64,000 nt of DNA from Symploca sp. SIO3C6 (GCA_010692425.1 JAAHHJ010000030.1:1-64000); one strand, 5' to 3'. Shown: positions 8,531 through 16,553, counted from the stretch's first letter. A program made the numbers and translations. Notes: generated by a model from the letters alone, not told the origin.

Positions 8531-8908
8531 ATGACTATTGTTACTTCCCGAGAAATCGCTCAGTTTCGCTCCGAATTATCAGATTATCCTGAAGCAATGC
8601 AAGCCCTCGACGTTATTGAAGATTGCGAGGGTGACTTAGAAGATGCGGCCATGGCGCTGGCAATTCGTGCTGGACAGCAGCCACAAATCAACAATACCGA
8701 ATGGTTAGATGTTTTGGCTCGAAAATGCCGTGCTGCTATTTGTCAACAGGAATTCCGGGAAGATTTGCTTAAGGGTTCCTATGCTGGGGCGATCAAATAC
8801 TTAGCCAAAACGCCTCTATTGCCGGAAATTCTGGCAACGCCAGTGTTAATGTATGTTGTTAGACAGGGGGTTAATGATTTCTGCGAACCCCTTGACGGAC
8901 AATATTGA
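8531..8908 (+). CDS. Conserved cyanobacterial hypothetical protein
   Basis: A 125-residue, mostly helical, soluble acidic protein starting MTIVTSREIAQFRSELSDYP. It has a conserved-looking DVIEDCEGDLEDAAMALAIR segment and a C-terminal LLPEILATPVLMYVVRQGVN that may be a buried or membrane-contacting helix. I recall such proteins as widely conserved in cyanobacteria without assigned function. The start follows GGCAAGAAATAATCC, a weak ribosome site. No partner gene is close enough to suggest an operon. Confidence 0.75.
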   Translation: MTIVTSREIAQFRSELSDYPEAMQALDVIEDCEGDLEDAAMALAIRAGQQPQINNTEWLDVLARKCRAAICQQEFREDLLKGSYAGAIKYLAKTPLLPEILATPVLMYVVRQGVNDFCEPLDGQY

Positions 8909-9090
8909 TATAGGGCTATAGTTCTCCCTTGAAAGCTTTATCAAGGATGGATCTAGAGAGCGAACCTGGAAAGCTGGTTCAAGTTTGGCTTTGAAAGAGT
9001 TTCAGCAATTTTTGGCAGAGCATTAGAATTTTGGTTCATGGTTCATTGGGTTAGTATTCAACAGTTTTTAAATACCTTTAAAGCGTTAAG

Positions 9091-9573
9091 TTGAAAAAAA
9101 TGCCACAGCCAAACAGCCAATTTATGCAAGAGGCAATTGCTCTATCCCTCAAGAGTATTAACTCTGGTGGTGGTCCATTTGGGGCAGTTATTGTCAAGGA
9201 TGGAGAAATTATTGCCAAAGCTCACAATCAAGTCACTTCAACTAATGACCCAACGGCACACGCCGAAATCGTGGCGATTCGCCAAGCCTGCAAAGTTTTA
9301 CAGACTTTCCAACTGACTGGTTGTGAACTTTATACTAGTTGCGAACCTTGCCCGATGTGTTTGGGAGCAATTTACTGGGCAAGGTTAGATCAGGTATACT
9401 ATGCCAACACTAAGGCTGAGGCTGCCCAAATTGGATTTGACGATCAGTTCATATACGAGGAATTAGATCTACCCATAAGCGATCGCCAACTACCGATGAG
9501 TCAATTGATGAGGCATGAAGCCTTGATAGCTTTCCAGGCGTGGGCAAACAAAATAGATAAAGTGGAATATTAG
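9091..9573 (+). CDS. guaD: Guanine deaminase (cytidine-deaminase fold)
   Basis: A 160-residue member of the zinc-dependent CDA superfamily. The zinc-binding and catalytic motif HAE is at residues 57-59 and the second motif CEPCPMC at 84-90. Flanking sequences TNDPTAHAEI, LYTSCEPCPMCLGAIYWAR and GFDDQFIYEE, and a C-terminus ending in VEY, match the domain-swapped guanine deaminase type (Bacillus GuaD) better than tRNA adenosine deaminase TadA. It should convert guanine to xanthine and ammonia in the cytosol. The TTG at 9091 and an ATG at 9100 are both possible starts; the three-residue difference does not affect the domain. It is monocistronic. Confidence 0.85.
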   Translation: MKKMPQPNSQFMQEAIALSLKSINSGGGPFGAVIVKDGEIIAKAHNQVTSTNDPTAHAEIVAIRQACKVLQTFQLTGCELYTSCEPCPMCLGAIYWARLDQVYYANTKAEAAQIGFDDQFIYEELDLPISDRQLPMSQLMRHEALIAFQAWANKIDKVEY

Positions 9574-9642
9574 AAGCAATCAGTGTAGCCGAAGCATAAG
9601 TAGATTAGTGCTTTTCAATTGAGTTGAGGTACACCTTATTGA

Positions 9643-9671
9643 AGAGAGATGGGGAGATGGGGAGATGGGGA
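9643..9671. repeat. GGGGAGAT octamer repeat, intergenic copy
   Basis: About three tandem GGGGAGAT units followed by AAAGAATCTTTAGG, a tail related to the tails of the copies at 13409 and 55323. It lies in the spacer after guaD. Confidence 0.85.
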
Positions 9672-9813
9672 AAGAATCTTTAGGTCGTGTTTCTAGGTGA
9701 ATTGGATAATTTATTTCTTGGAGTTCCCTAGAATCCTCATTGTTTTAACGCCAACAGGGGTCAATGTTAGGCTGGAGAAAGCAAACAACGCCTTAAACTA
9801 AAAATTTAGAGTA

Positions 9814-10392
9814 ATGAGCCGTCAGGAAACAAAAGCGATCGCTCGTGAATTAACGCTCCAAATTACCATCTTAGGGGGATTTATTGCCCTAATGTGGATA
9901 CTGGAGCTAGCAGATATTTTAGTTCTCGGACAAAGACTTAACTTCTTCGGTATCCATCCCAGAGAAGAAATTGGACTTCGTGGTATCCTCTTTGCCCCCT
10001 TTCTCCACGGTAATTTACCTCACCTAATTGCTAATACCATACCTTTTCTGACTCTGGGCTGGTTTGTGATGTTACAGGAAACCAGCGATTTCTTTATAGT
10101 TACGGCAATCACCATGCTAGTTGGTGGGCTTGGAGTTTGGCTATTTGGCGCAACCGGCTCTGTTCATATTGGGGCGAGTATGCTAATCTTCGGCTACCTT
10201 GGTTTTCTCTTACTGCGGGGCTACTTTGAACGCAACCTGCCCTCAATTATGCTCTCACTGATTGTTGGAGTTCTTTATGGAAGTGCAATTTGGGGAGTTT
10301 TACCAACACGGGCAGGGGTTTCCTGGGAGGGACATTTATTTGGCTTCATCGGCGGTATAGTGGCTGCACGTCTGTTGGCAGGGAGAAAGTAA
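9814..10392 (+). CDS. Rhomboid-family intramembrane serine protease
   Basis: A 192-residue protein with about six membrane segments. It has the rhomboid fingerprint: HGNLPHLIANT (residues 65-75, the H-x-x-x-N motif), the catalytic serine in HIGASMLIFGY (Ser122) and the partner His in WEGHLFGFIGG (His174). Rhomboids cleave membrane-anchored proteins within the bilayer. Most family members have GxSG at the active serine; here the residue after serine is Met, which is unusual but may be tolerated. Start: ATG at 9814, preceded only by a weak site. A G-rich repeat follows the gene. Substrate unknown. Confidence 0.85.
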   Translation: MSRQETKAIARELTLQITILGGFIALMWILELADILVLGQRLNFFGIHPREEIGLRGILFAPFLHGNLPHLIANTIPFLTLGWFVMLQETSDFFIVTAITMLVGGLGVWLFGATGSVHIGASMLIFGYLGFLLLRGYFERNLPSIMLSLIVGVLYGSAIWGVLPTRAGVSWEGHLFGFIGGIVAARLLAGRK

Positions 10393-10421
10393 GCTTCACC
10401 TATTTAACTTGTATCTTTGAT

Positions 10422-10527
10422 AGAGAGGGAGATGGGGAGATGGGGGGAGAGGGAGATGGGGAGATGGTTTGAAGAATTAGTCTGCAAAAAAAATATAAGC
10501 TTTAAATGCACACTCGCTTATTAATTT
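10422..10527. repeat. Octamer repeat plus conserved tail (copy 1)
   Basis: GGGGAGAT-type tandem units (10422-10467) are followed by a tail with ATATAAGCTTTAAATGCACA and CTTATT. The same tail, with few changes, follows the G-rich run at 26619-26712 between chlL and chlN. The two copies therefore belong to a longer dispersed element, not just simple sequence. Confidence 0.8.
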
Positions 10528-10564
10528 TTTTTCCCTTTCACTACACAAGTCCTAGCTATAGCTA

Positions 10565-10819
10565 ATGCCAAAAAAGCAGAAATTCCCTCACCTTGTTGGC
10601 TCCAAATGGACATCCCTAAAACAAACTTGGGGTTGGCGTCATTTTCAAGTGGTCAACCGAAAAAATGAAGGTAAGTGGGTTTTTGCTGAAATGGTTGCTT
10701 CTTGTGACCCAAGTGTCCGCTTTTGGCTCAATGCCCAACAGCTCAAAGACTGCTCCTTGTGGCAAGCAGGCTGGCAATCTTTGGAAGAAATCAAGGAAAT
10801 AGAGAGAGATTTACTGTGA
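10565..10819 (+). CDS. Trp-rich small protein, TIGR02450 family
   Basis: An 84-residue protein with six tryptophans. The family signature KFPHLVGSKWTSLKQTWGWR is at residues 6-25, and HFQVVNRKN, VFAEMVASCDPSVRFW and WQAGW follow. TIGR02450 proteins occur in cyanobacteria and some marine proteobacteria; their role is unknown. A basic N-terminal half precedes an acidic C-terminus. The start ATG is the first in frame. It follows the rhomboid gene on the same strand but is separated by a repeat element, so co-transcription is doubtful. Confidence 0.88.
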   Translation: MPKKQKFPHLVGSKWTSLKQTWGWRHFQVVNRKNEGKWVFAEMVASCDPSVRFWLNAQQLKDCSLWQAGWQSLEEIKEIERDLL

Positions 10820-10925
10820 TTCTAATTTTATTCTCATGTTAATTTAATCTGCCACTAATTCCTATAACATAATGTCGCCTCACACTGGGTGTAGCACTCA
10901 ATAAATAGCCGAGTGAGGTGACTTT

Positions 10926-11945
10926 ATGAAAAAACTCATTAAAATCGCCCTCAGTAGCGCTTCCCTAGTGGCAATTTGTTTTAGCGCCCTGGTTGTCAAT
11001 GCTGGTGGCTGGGAAAACTTCAAACTCCGTTACTTTCATCTCACTGCTTATTTTCACAATCAAGAGCAAGAAATTGGTGACTTACAAAAGCAAAATCTTA
11101 ATCTGGAAAAATCTACACGCATTAATTTAGATGAACTTCTCAATGGGGGACCACCCAAAGACGGTATCCCTAGTATTGACAATCCCAAGTTTGACACTGT
11201 AGATACCACACCTTTTAATACAGACGAGTTAGTAATTGGTGTGGTAGTTAACGGGGAAGCTAAAGCTTATCCCTTCGGGATTATGAACTGGCACGAGATG
11301 GTTAACGATACAGTTGGTGGAGTTAATCTGAGCGTCTCCTACTGTCCTCTTTGTGACACAATCATCACTTTTGAGCGCGGCAGTAGTACCTACGGTGTCT
11401 CAGGTAAACTTTACCAAAGTTGTCTGGTGATGTATGACCGTGCAGATGATACCCTCTATTCCCAGCCTTGGGCAGTTGGTATTGTTGGTTCTAAAGTTAA
11501 CCACAACCTTACTAAAATTCCGGCTGTGAAAACAAACCTCGGCGCTTGGCTAGCAAAGTATCCCCATAGTAAAATCCTCTCAACTGACACTGATTATACC
11601 CGCAATTACCAAGGTTATCCCTACGGTAGCTACTACACCGATGAACAGATTATTTTTCCTGTCCGCAATCAGCACAAGCGGCAACTTCACCCCAAAGCAA
11701 TTGTCAGTTATATCTGGGAAGCTGATAACGCTAAGCCCATTAACCAGTTTTCCGGTAGCAGCCACCAATTTGTTCACGCCGAACTAGAACAAGTGGGGGA
11801 AAAGATTGTAGAATTCAATGGTAGGCAAATACGTGCACGCTGGGACAAGTATTTAAAAACCGTAATTGTTGAAGAACTTGATCAAACCCCAATACCAAGT
11901 TCTACAGCCTTTGCCTTTGTTTATCCAGCGTTTTTCCAAAATTGA
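10926..11945 (+). CDS. DUF3179 domain protein, exported
   Basis: The 339-residue protein starts MKKLIKIALSSASLVAICFS, a Sec signal peptide or N-terminal anchor. The DUF3179 domain follows with IPSIDNPKFD, NWHEMVNDTVGGVNLSVSYC, the paired-cysteine motif CPLCDT, YGVSGKLYQSCLVMYDRADD and TLYSQPWAVGIVG. The family is widespread in aquatic bacteria and archaea, is predicted periplasmic, and has no established reaction; the CPLC motif hints at metal or redox chemistry, which is inference. A GAGTGAGGTGA ribosome region precedes the ATG. The glycosyltransferase gene begins 21 bases after its stop and may be co-transcribed. Confidence 0.85.
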   Translation: MKKLIKIALSSASLVAICFSALVVNAGGWENFKLRYFHLTAYFHNQEQEIGDLQKQNLNLEKSTRINLDELLNGGPPKDGIPSIDNPKFDTVDTTPFNTDELVIGVVVNGEAKAYPFGIMNWHEMVNDTVGGVNLSVSYCPLCDTIITFERGSSTYGVSGKLYQSCLVMYDRADDTLYSQPWAVGIVGSKVNHNLTKIPAVKTNLGAWLAKYPHSKILSTDTDYTRNYQGYPYGSYYTDEQIIFPVRNQHKRQLHPKAIVSYIWEADNAKPINQFSGSSHQFVHAELEQVGEKIVEFNGRQIRARWDKYLKTVIVEELDQTPIPSSTAFAFVYPAFFQN

Positions 11946-11966
11946 AGGCTTCAGGTTGAGCAAAAG

Positions 11967-12716
11967 TTGGAAAGCATCCTCGTTATTATTCCCGTCCTTA
12001 ATGAAGAAGCTACCATCACCGGAGTTATTAAGTCTCTACAATCCTATGGTCTTAAAAAAATTAGGGTTGTAGACAATGGCAGCACAGATAAAAGCGTCCA
12101 AAAAGCCAAAGCCGCTGGTGCAGAGGTTATACTTGAGCCTACTCCTGGTTATGGTCAGGCCTGTTGGCGGGGTTTGCAGCAACTGCCACCAGAAATTGAT
12201 TGGATTCTATTTTGTGATGGTGATGGAAGTGATGAGCTGAGTAAACTTCCCCAGTTTTTTGCTAACAAAGATAACTTTGACTTGATTTTGGGGAATCGCC
12301 GTGCTACAAGCGCTGGGCGAGCAGCCATGACTCCAGTACAAAATTTTGGCAATTGGCTAGCTACCTTCCTCATTCGTTGGGGTTGGGGGTATGGTTATTG
12401 CGACTTAGGGCCACTGCGTTTAATTCGCCGCCGTTGTCTAGAGCAAATCCAAATGCAAGATCGTGGGTTTGGTTGGACAGTGGAAATGCAAGCACGAGCA
12501 GTTGAATGCAGACTGCGTATCTGTGAAATTCCTGTAGGCTATCGCTTGAGACAGGGGGGGCGATCGAAAATTTCTGGCACTGTTTCGGGCAGTATTAAGG
12601 CAGGAACAGTTATTTTGAGTACTATCTTCAGTTTATACCTGCGCCGACTAAGGGCGGATGGGGAGACGGGGAGATGGGGAGATGGGGAGATGGGGAGATG
12701 GGGAGATGGGGGATAA
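11967..12716 (+). CDS. Family 2 glycosyltransferase, polyprenyl-phosphate-sugar synthase-like
   Basis: A GT-A fold enzyme: ILVIIPVLNEEATITGVIKS at the N-terminus, VVDNGSTD (nucleotide site), LFCDGDGSDE (DxD-type metal site) and later DLGPLRLIRR with GFGWTVEMQ. It resembles dolichyl- or undecaprenyl-phosphate hexose synthases that charge the lipid carrier in the cytosol. The only in-frame start after the upstream stop is TTG at 11967. The last 22 residues (RADGETGRWGDGEMGRWGDG) are the translation of the octamer repeat at 12651-12712, so the native C-terminus has been replaced or extended. The next gene, a GT-C enzyme, starts 4 bases after the stop and may use its product. Confidence 0.83.
   Translation: MESILVIIPVLNEEATITGVIKSLQSYGLKKIRVVDNGSTDKSVQKAKAAGAEVILEPTPGYGQACWRGLQQLPPEIDWILFCDGDGSDELSKLPQFFANKDNFDLILGNRRATSAGRAAMTPVQNFGNWLATFLIRWGWGYGYCDLGPLRLIRRRCLEQIQMQDRGFGWTVEMQARAVECRLRICEIPVGYRLRQGGRSKISGTVSGSIKAGTVILSTIFSLYLRRLRADGETGRWGDGEMGRWGDGG
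12651..12712. repeat. GGGGAGAT octamer array forming a protein C-terminus
   Basis: About six tandem GGGGAGAT units with one GGGGAGAC variant. Three 8-bp units make 24 bases, so the array reads as a repeating GRWGDGEM octapeptide at the end of the GT2 protein, whose stop codon TAA is just past the array (12714-12716). Confidence 0.9.
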
Positions 12717-12720
12717 TTCT

Positions 12721-14217
12721 ATGGTTGCTCACCAATTGTCTCGATCGCCAATTCAGTCTCCAAAATCTAAATTTGAATCGCTTCTGCTTTGGCTTGCTGC
12801 TGGGCTCTTGTTAGTTGGTGCAGTTGGCATTATGCCCTATGGGGACTTTCGACAGGTGGGGAATGTCTCTAAGTTTTGGCTGGGTATTGGTGTGATGAGT
12901 CTGGGTTTTCTCCTCTCTTGGAGACTGCGTAAAGTCAGCGGTGTCTGGTTTTGGGGAGTTGCTATCCTGACAAGGCTGTTGTTACTACCTATGTACCCAG
13001 GGGATGATGTTTGGCGTTATCTGTGGGAAGGATATACCCAGACTCTGGGATTTAGTCCTTATGATTTGGCACCAAATGCAGCAGAGCTTATTCCTTATCG
13101 TACTCAATGGTGGTCACAGATTAATCACCAAGATGTTTCTGCTATCTATCCGCCAGTTACTCAGTTGGGCTTTCGAGTTTTAGCGACTGTTACTCCTAGC
13201 GTTTGGCTATTCAAGGCAGCATTTATCTTAGCTGACTTATTAACTTGTTGGCTGCTGAGTCGTCGCTTTACTTATCAACAGGCAATTGTTTATGCCTGGA
13301 ATCCTCTAATTATCTATTCCTTTGCTGGTGGCGCACACTACGATAGTTGGTTTATTTTGCCCTTGGTTGCTGCTTGGTTAGTTTTTGATTACTCTGGCAA
13401 AGCTCTCCGGAGACGCGGAGAGGGGGAGAGGGGGAGATGGGGAGATGGGGAGAAAGAGTTATCTTTTAGAGAGCAATTTGGTATTAAAAGTGCTTTGTTG
13501 CTTGGTATCAGTGTTGCGGTTAAATGGATGTCTCTGCCAATTTTAGGCTTTCTGACTTGGCGAGCTTTCTTGGAAATGAAACCAAGTGGGAATCAAAGCA
13601 GTAATTTACTCTTTCAGAGAGAGAGGGAAAGAGGGAGAGAGGGAGAGGAGGAGAAAAACTTATCTGTAAGAGAGCAACTGGTTGTAAATACGAAACGGGC
13701 AGTGGTTGTTCTAATACTAGGTTTCTTGCCTTTGGCTATCAGTGCTATTGGATTTTGTAATAGTGGGGAATGTCCCTTAATTCCTACAGGCTCTGTTTTT
13801 GTTTCTCATGGGCGTAGTGCTGAATTAATTCCTTATTTAGTTAGCCTGTATTGGGAGCCTTCTCGTTGGGCTAACTGGATTTATTTGTTCCCTCTAGGTT
13901 TGGCAGGGATATGGTTACTTTGGCGGGCATGGAGTTTTCTGCAATTTGCCCAGTGGTATTTTTTTGCTCTGGTGACTTTATCGCCTATTGTCCATGCTTG
14001 GTACTTTACTTGGTTGGTTCCTTTTGCTGTTGCTACTGGCAATTTGGGAGTGCGTTTAGTTAGCATTTCGGCTTTTGTTTACTTTGTCCTACAGCACCGC
14101 GCGGCTCTGGGAAATTACGATTGGGATTTAACTCGTCAGGAAAGATTATGGCTCTGGTTGCCTTTTGTTTTAGGTTGGCTATGGACAACTAGTTTAAAGT
14201 CAAAAAGTAAATTTTAA
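12721..14217 (+). CDS. GT-C mannosyltransferase-like membrane protein (MptB/GT87-like)
   Basis: A 498-residue protein with about eleven membrane segments. After the first segments the loop YPGDDVWRYLWEGYTQTLGF and YDLAPNAAELIPYR, then SAIYPPVTQLGF, match the catalytic outer loop (DDxxRY-type) of polyprenyl-phosphate mannose-dependent transferases. I start it at ATG 12721; an upstream ATG at 12658 would add only repeat-encoded residues overlapping the previous gene. Two repeat-derived insertions, at 13409-13460 and 13615-13660, add charged loops (RRRGEGERGRWGDGEKEL and RERERGREGEEEKNL) without breaking the frame. With the GT2 gene it likely builds a polyprenyl-linked glycan; substrate unknown. 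Confidence 0.8.
   Translation: MVAHQLSRSPIQSPKSKFESLLLWLAAGLLLVGAVGIMPYGDFRQVGNVSKFWLGIGVMSLGFLLSWRLRKVSGVWFWGVAILTRLLLLPMYPGDDVWRYLWEGYTQTLGFSPYDLAPNAAELIPYRTQWWSQINHQDVSAIYPPVTQLGFRVLATVTPSVWLFKAAFILADLLTCWLLSRRFTYQQAIVYAWNPLIIYSFAGGAHYDSWFILPLVAAWLVFDYSGKALRRRGEGERGRWGDGEKELSFREQFGIKSALLLGISVAVKWMSLPILGFLTWRAFLEMKPSGNQSSNLLFQRERERGREGEEEKNLSVREQLVVNTKRAVVVLILGFLPLAISAIGFCNSGECPLIPTGSVFVSHGRSAELIPYLVSLYWEPSRWANWIYLFPLGLAGIWLLWRAWSFLQFAQWYFFALVTLSPIVHAWYFTWLVPFAVATGNLGVRLVSISAFVYFVLQHRAALGNYDWDLTRQERLWLWLPFVLGWLWTTSLKSKSKF
13409..13485. repeat. G-rich repeat insertion in the GT-C gene, first copy
   Basis: An octamer-type purine run (13409-13455) with a tail TTATCTTTTAGAGAGCAA, translated as a hydrophilic loop ending LSFREQF. 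The tail matches that of the second insertion 200 bases downstream (LSVREQL), so both carry the same element. Confidence 0.8.
13615..13695. repeat. G-rich repeat insertion in the GT-C gene, second copy
   Basis: A GAGAGGGA-type purine run (13615-13660) with a tail TTATCTGTAAGAGAGCAA. It is translated in frame and is parallel to the first insertion. It sits in another loop of the same membrane protein. Confidence 0.75.
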
Positions 14218-14583
14218 GCTTGTTCTCATTAAGGACTCATTTTGATCAGGTTAGATAAATCATGAAGGTTCATGGTTCATGGTTCATGGTACGCGCTCCG
14301 CGCATGCTGCGCAAACATTGGGTTGGTATAGCAGTACGTATTAAGGTTAGGACAAGCTAAATCGCTAAAACTTTGTCAAATTCACCCCTTCTGCCTTGGA
14401 GCCTTCTGCCCTGGAGCCTTGCGCATAGCGCTATATAAGGGCAGTTGTGATATGCATCCCCAATGAACAATCAACAATGAACTATGAGCAAACTTTACCA
14501 ATGAACAATCAACAATGAACTATGAACAGTAAGACAATAACAAATGCTGATTACAAGATAGATAATTTATAGTCTCTAAAGTA
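14218..14583. repeat. Spacer with three simple-repeat families
   Basis: No gene seen. 14262-14292 has GGTTCATGGTTCATGGTTCATG units; 14294-14313 has a GC-rich hairpin (GCGCTCCGCGCATGCTGCGC); 14388-14420 has two 15-bp CCTTCTGCCTTGGAG units; 14463-14527 has two copies of a longer AATGAACAATCAACAATGAA unit. All are typical cyanobacterial low-complexity spacers. Confidence 0.7.
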
Positions 14584-15444
14584 ATGAATAAATTCAATCG
14601 ATTTCTGGTTCTATTTCCTGCACTGATTGTTATTACTGGCTGTGCTGGTTCTTTCTCTTCTACTCAAGCACAGCAGGAGATTTCTCAGATAGAAACTTCG
14701 AGTACTGCTTCAGCAGAAACTTTAAGTTATGACGACTATGCCGCTGTCTTGGAAACCTATATTGATGAGAAAGCACTGGTTGATTATCAAGGATTAAAGG
14801 TAAATCGACAGCAACTAGATAAGTTTAATGCGAGTTTGGGCCAGGTTACTGCTAGCACCTATGAATCTTGGAGTTCAGCAGAGCAAATTGCTTTCTGGAT
14901 TAACGCCTACAATTCCTTCACCCTAGAGTCAATCATTGACCAAAATCCTCTTAAAAAGAGTATTAAAGATATTCCTGGTGTCTGGAAAGGACGAAAATTT
15001 CAGATTGCAGCTCAATCTAAGACCTTAGACAATATTGAACATCAAACTCTGCGGAAAGACTTCAATGAGCCTCGAATTCATGTAGCTTTAGTTTGTGCAG
15101 CAATGAGTTGTCCACCATTACGAGATGAACCCTACACGGGGGAAAAGCTAGATGCCCAGCTCGATGACCAAACTCGTATATTTCTTAATAGTCCTCAAGG
15201 CTTCCGCATTGATCGTCAAGAAGGTAGAGTTTATCTTTCTTCTATTTTTAAATGGTTTGGTAAAGATTGGGAAAAAACTTATGGGGTAGATGGAAAGTTT
15301 ACTGGCAATGCTAGTCAACGAGCTGTATTGAATTTTATTAGTGGCTACCTTAGTGCAGAAGACAAAGAATATCTTGCTCAAGGAAATTACAAGGTGAGGT
15401 ATCTCGACTATGATTGGTCTCTAAATAGCCAAAATAAAATATAG
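14584..15444 (+). CDS. DUF547 lipoprotein
   Basis: A 286-residue protein beginning MNKFNRFLVLFPALIVITGC; the ITGC lipobox predicts a lipid-anchored exported protein. The DUF547 domain follows (about residues 95-215) with FWINAYNSFTLESIIDQNP, IHVALVCAAMSCPPLRDEPY and LSSIFKWFGKDW. The conserved AxSCPPL and Cys residues suggest a papain-like or transglutaminase-like fold, but no activity is established for the family. It is monocistronic, with a repeat-rich spacer on each side. An AT-rich region with AGTAATG precedes the start; no strong ribosome site is visible. Confidence 0.85.
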   Translation: MNKFNRFLVLFPALIVITGCAGSFSSTQAQQEISQIETSSTASAETLSYDDYAAVLETYIDEKALVDYQGLKVNRQQLDKFNASLGQVTASTYESWSSAEQIAFWINAYNSFTLESIIDQNPLKKSIKDIPGVWKGRKFQIAAQSKTLDNIEHQTLRKDFNEPRIHVALVCAAMSCPPLRDEPYTGEKLDAQLDDQTRIFLNSPQGFRIDRQEGRVYLSSIFKWFGKDWEKTYGVDGKFTGNASQRAVLNFISGYLSAEDKEYLAQGNYKVRYLDYDWSLNSQNKI

Positions 15445-15516
15445 TCCTTGGTCAGGAGTCATTTTTTCACACCAGTTATCTGCACCTTGATTTCCTTATT
15501 TTTACCACGAAAATAT

Positions 15517-15551
15517 AAGTACTACTAACAATTGGGATTTTAGTAGTACTT
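15517..15551. repeat. Perfect 12-bp inverted repeat
   Basis: AAGTACTACTAA (15517-15528) and TTAGTAGTACTT (15540-15551) with an 11-base loop, about 70 bases after the DUF547 stop. It could be a terminator without a T run or a relic element. Confidence 0.6.
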
Positions 15552-15577
15552 AATATACTACTAAGCAACAAAAATGA

Positions 15578-15690
15578 TTATCGAAATTAATATGGGTCAA
15601 ATACCCCACCATCTATACGGTGCATAAAATTGCTTGAGGTTAAATCCCCATCCAATTTATCTCCGCGTCCCCGTGTCTTCGTGTCTTAAC
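15578..15690. repeat. 115-bp dispersed repeat, copy 1 (inverted relative to 50738)
   Basis: Read on the minus strand, this stretch matches 50738-50852: an array of (A)GACACGGGG-type units, then GATAAATTGGATGGGGATTT, ATTTTATGCACCG and TATTTGACCCATATTAATTT. Most bases agree outside one short variable part. It carries no gene. Confidence 0.85.
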
Positions 15691-15756
15691 TCAGAAGCCT
15701 TGCCACAAAACTCAAAATTTCAAATTTTATCTCATAAAAGTAATGGAAGAGCGCTA

Positions 15757-15853
15757 AGTAGGTGGGCAGAATAAAAAAATTTCAGATGCTATAACCCTCT
15801 TGCTGTAAGGGGATTGATTTTTATATGTTTACATTTATTTATGCCCACCTACT
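15757..15853. mobile_element. 97-bp MITE-like element with terminal inverted repeats
   Basis: The ends AGTAGGTGGGCA (15757-15768) and TGCCCACCTACT (15842-15853) are perfect inverted repeats, extended by AATAAA-like sequence inside. The AT-rich interior has no coding capacity. I could not identify a certain target duplication. Confidence 0.7.
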
Positions 15854-16139
15854 CAATTGCTCTAGAAATGAGCTAAATTATTCAGTAATATTGTGCCCAA
15901 ATACAACCTAAAAACTCACAATCTTGGCATCAGATTTAGTAATTAATTTGTTGAAAAAGGAAATCAGGAAGCACAGTAACTGAAACAATTAGGGTTTTGC
16001 TAGCTGAAGACTGGAAGCATCTGCCCTTCTACTTCTTAGCGGTTAATTTCTAGCTAGTGCCCTTCAGGCAATTGCTTGTTTTGATAAAGATTGTTAATCT
16101 GATCTTGATCAGGATCTGGGAGCTTTTCAGGAAAATTCT

Positions 16140-16305
16140 AGGAGTTACGCACTCTACAAATTAGCCATAGTATGCATCACGCGATTGGGTTATTTCACAG
16201 ACTTCGACTAACCCTAATTTGCTCACTGCTTTTGCTGTGTCAGGGACTAGCAATGGCTGAAATAACCAAATCTTCTATAGTACTAATGTACGATGCGTAA
16301 GTCCT
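16140..16305. mobile_element. 166-bp MITE-like element (AGGACTTACGCA ends)
   Basis: The left end AGGAGTTACGCA and the right end, AGGACTTACGCA on the other strand, form imperfect terminal inverted repeats. Pairing continues inward to GGTTATTTCA / TGAAATAACC (around 16189 and 16255). The AGGACTTACGCA end sequence recurs at 24531 in this window. No coding capacity. Confidence 0.65.
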
Positions 16306-16530
16306 ATATAGGGTTTGCTGCATGAGGGTGAAAACAATGCCAGACATGGGTTTCAAGGATTTTTTTACCAAACAAGTGCAAGGATGGGTGAGTCTCCAGA
16401 TACAAAAACCTTGCACCTTTGTTAACCGATAATTCCCGTAAAACTGTTGATGAACAGCTCTGTAGACAATACACGCTCCTATTCTCCTAACTCCTACTAC
16501 CCTAAATACTTATTCAGCAAACCCTATATA
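16305..16530. mobile_element. 226-bp MITE-like element with 16-bp perfect ends
   Basis: TATATAGGGTTTGCTG (16305-16320) and CAGCAAACCCTATATA (16515-16530) are perfect inverted repeats. The element directly abuts the previous one and ends 23 bases before the sulfotransferase start codon, so its right end lies in that gene's promoter region. No coding capacity. Confidence 0.7.
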
Positions 16531-16553
16531 ATTCGATTTCAACATTTTCAATC

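Noticed and set aside
12658-12720. Upstream ATG for the GT-C gene inside the octamer array
   Set aside because: It would add only repeat-encoded residues and overlap the GT2 gene; the ATG at 12721 begins normal sequence.
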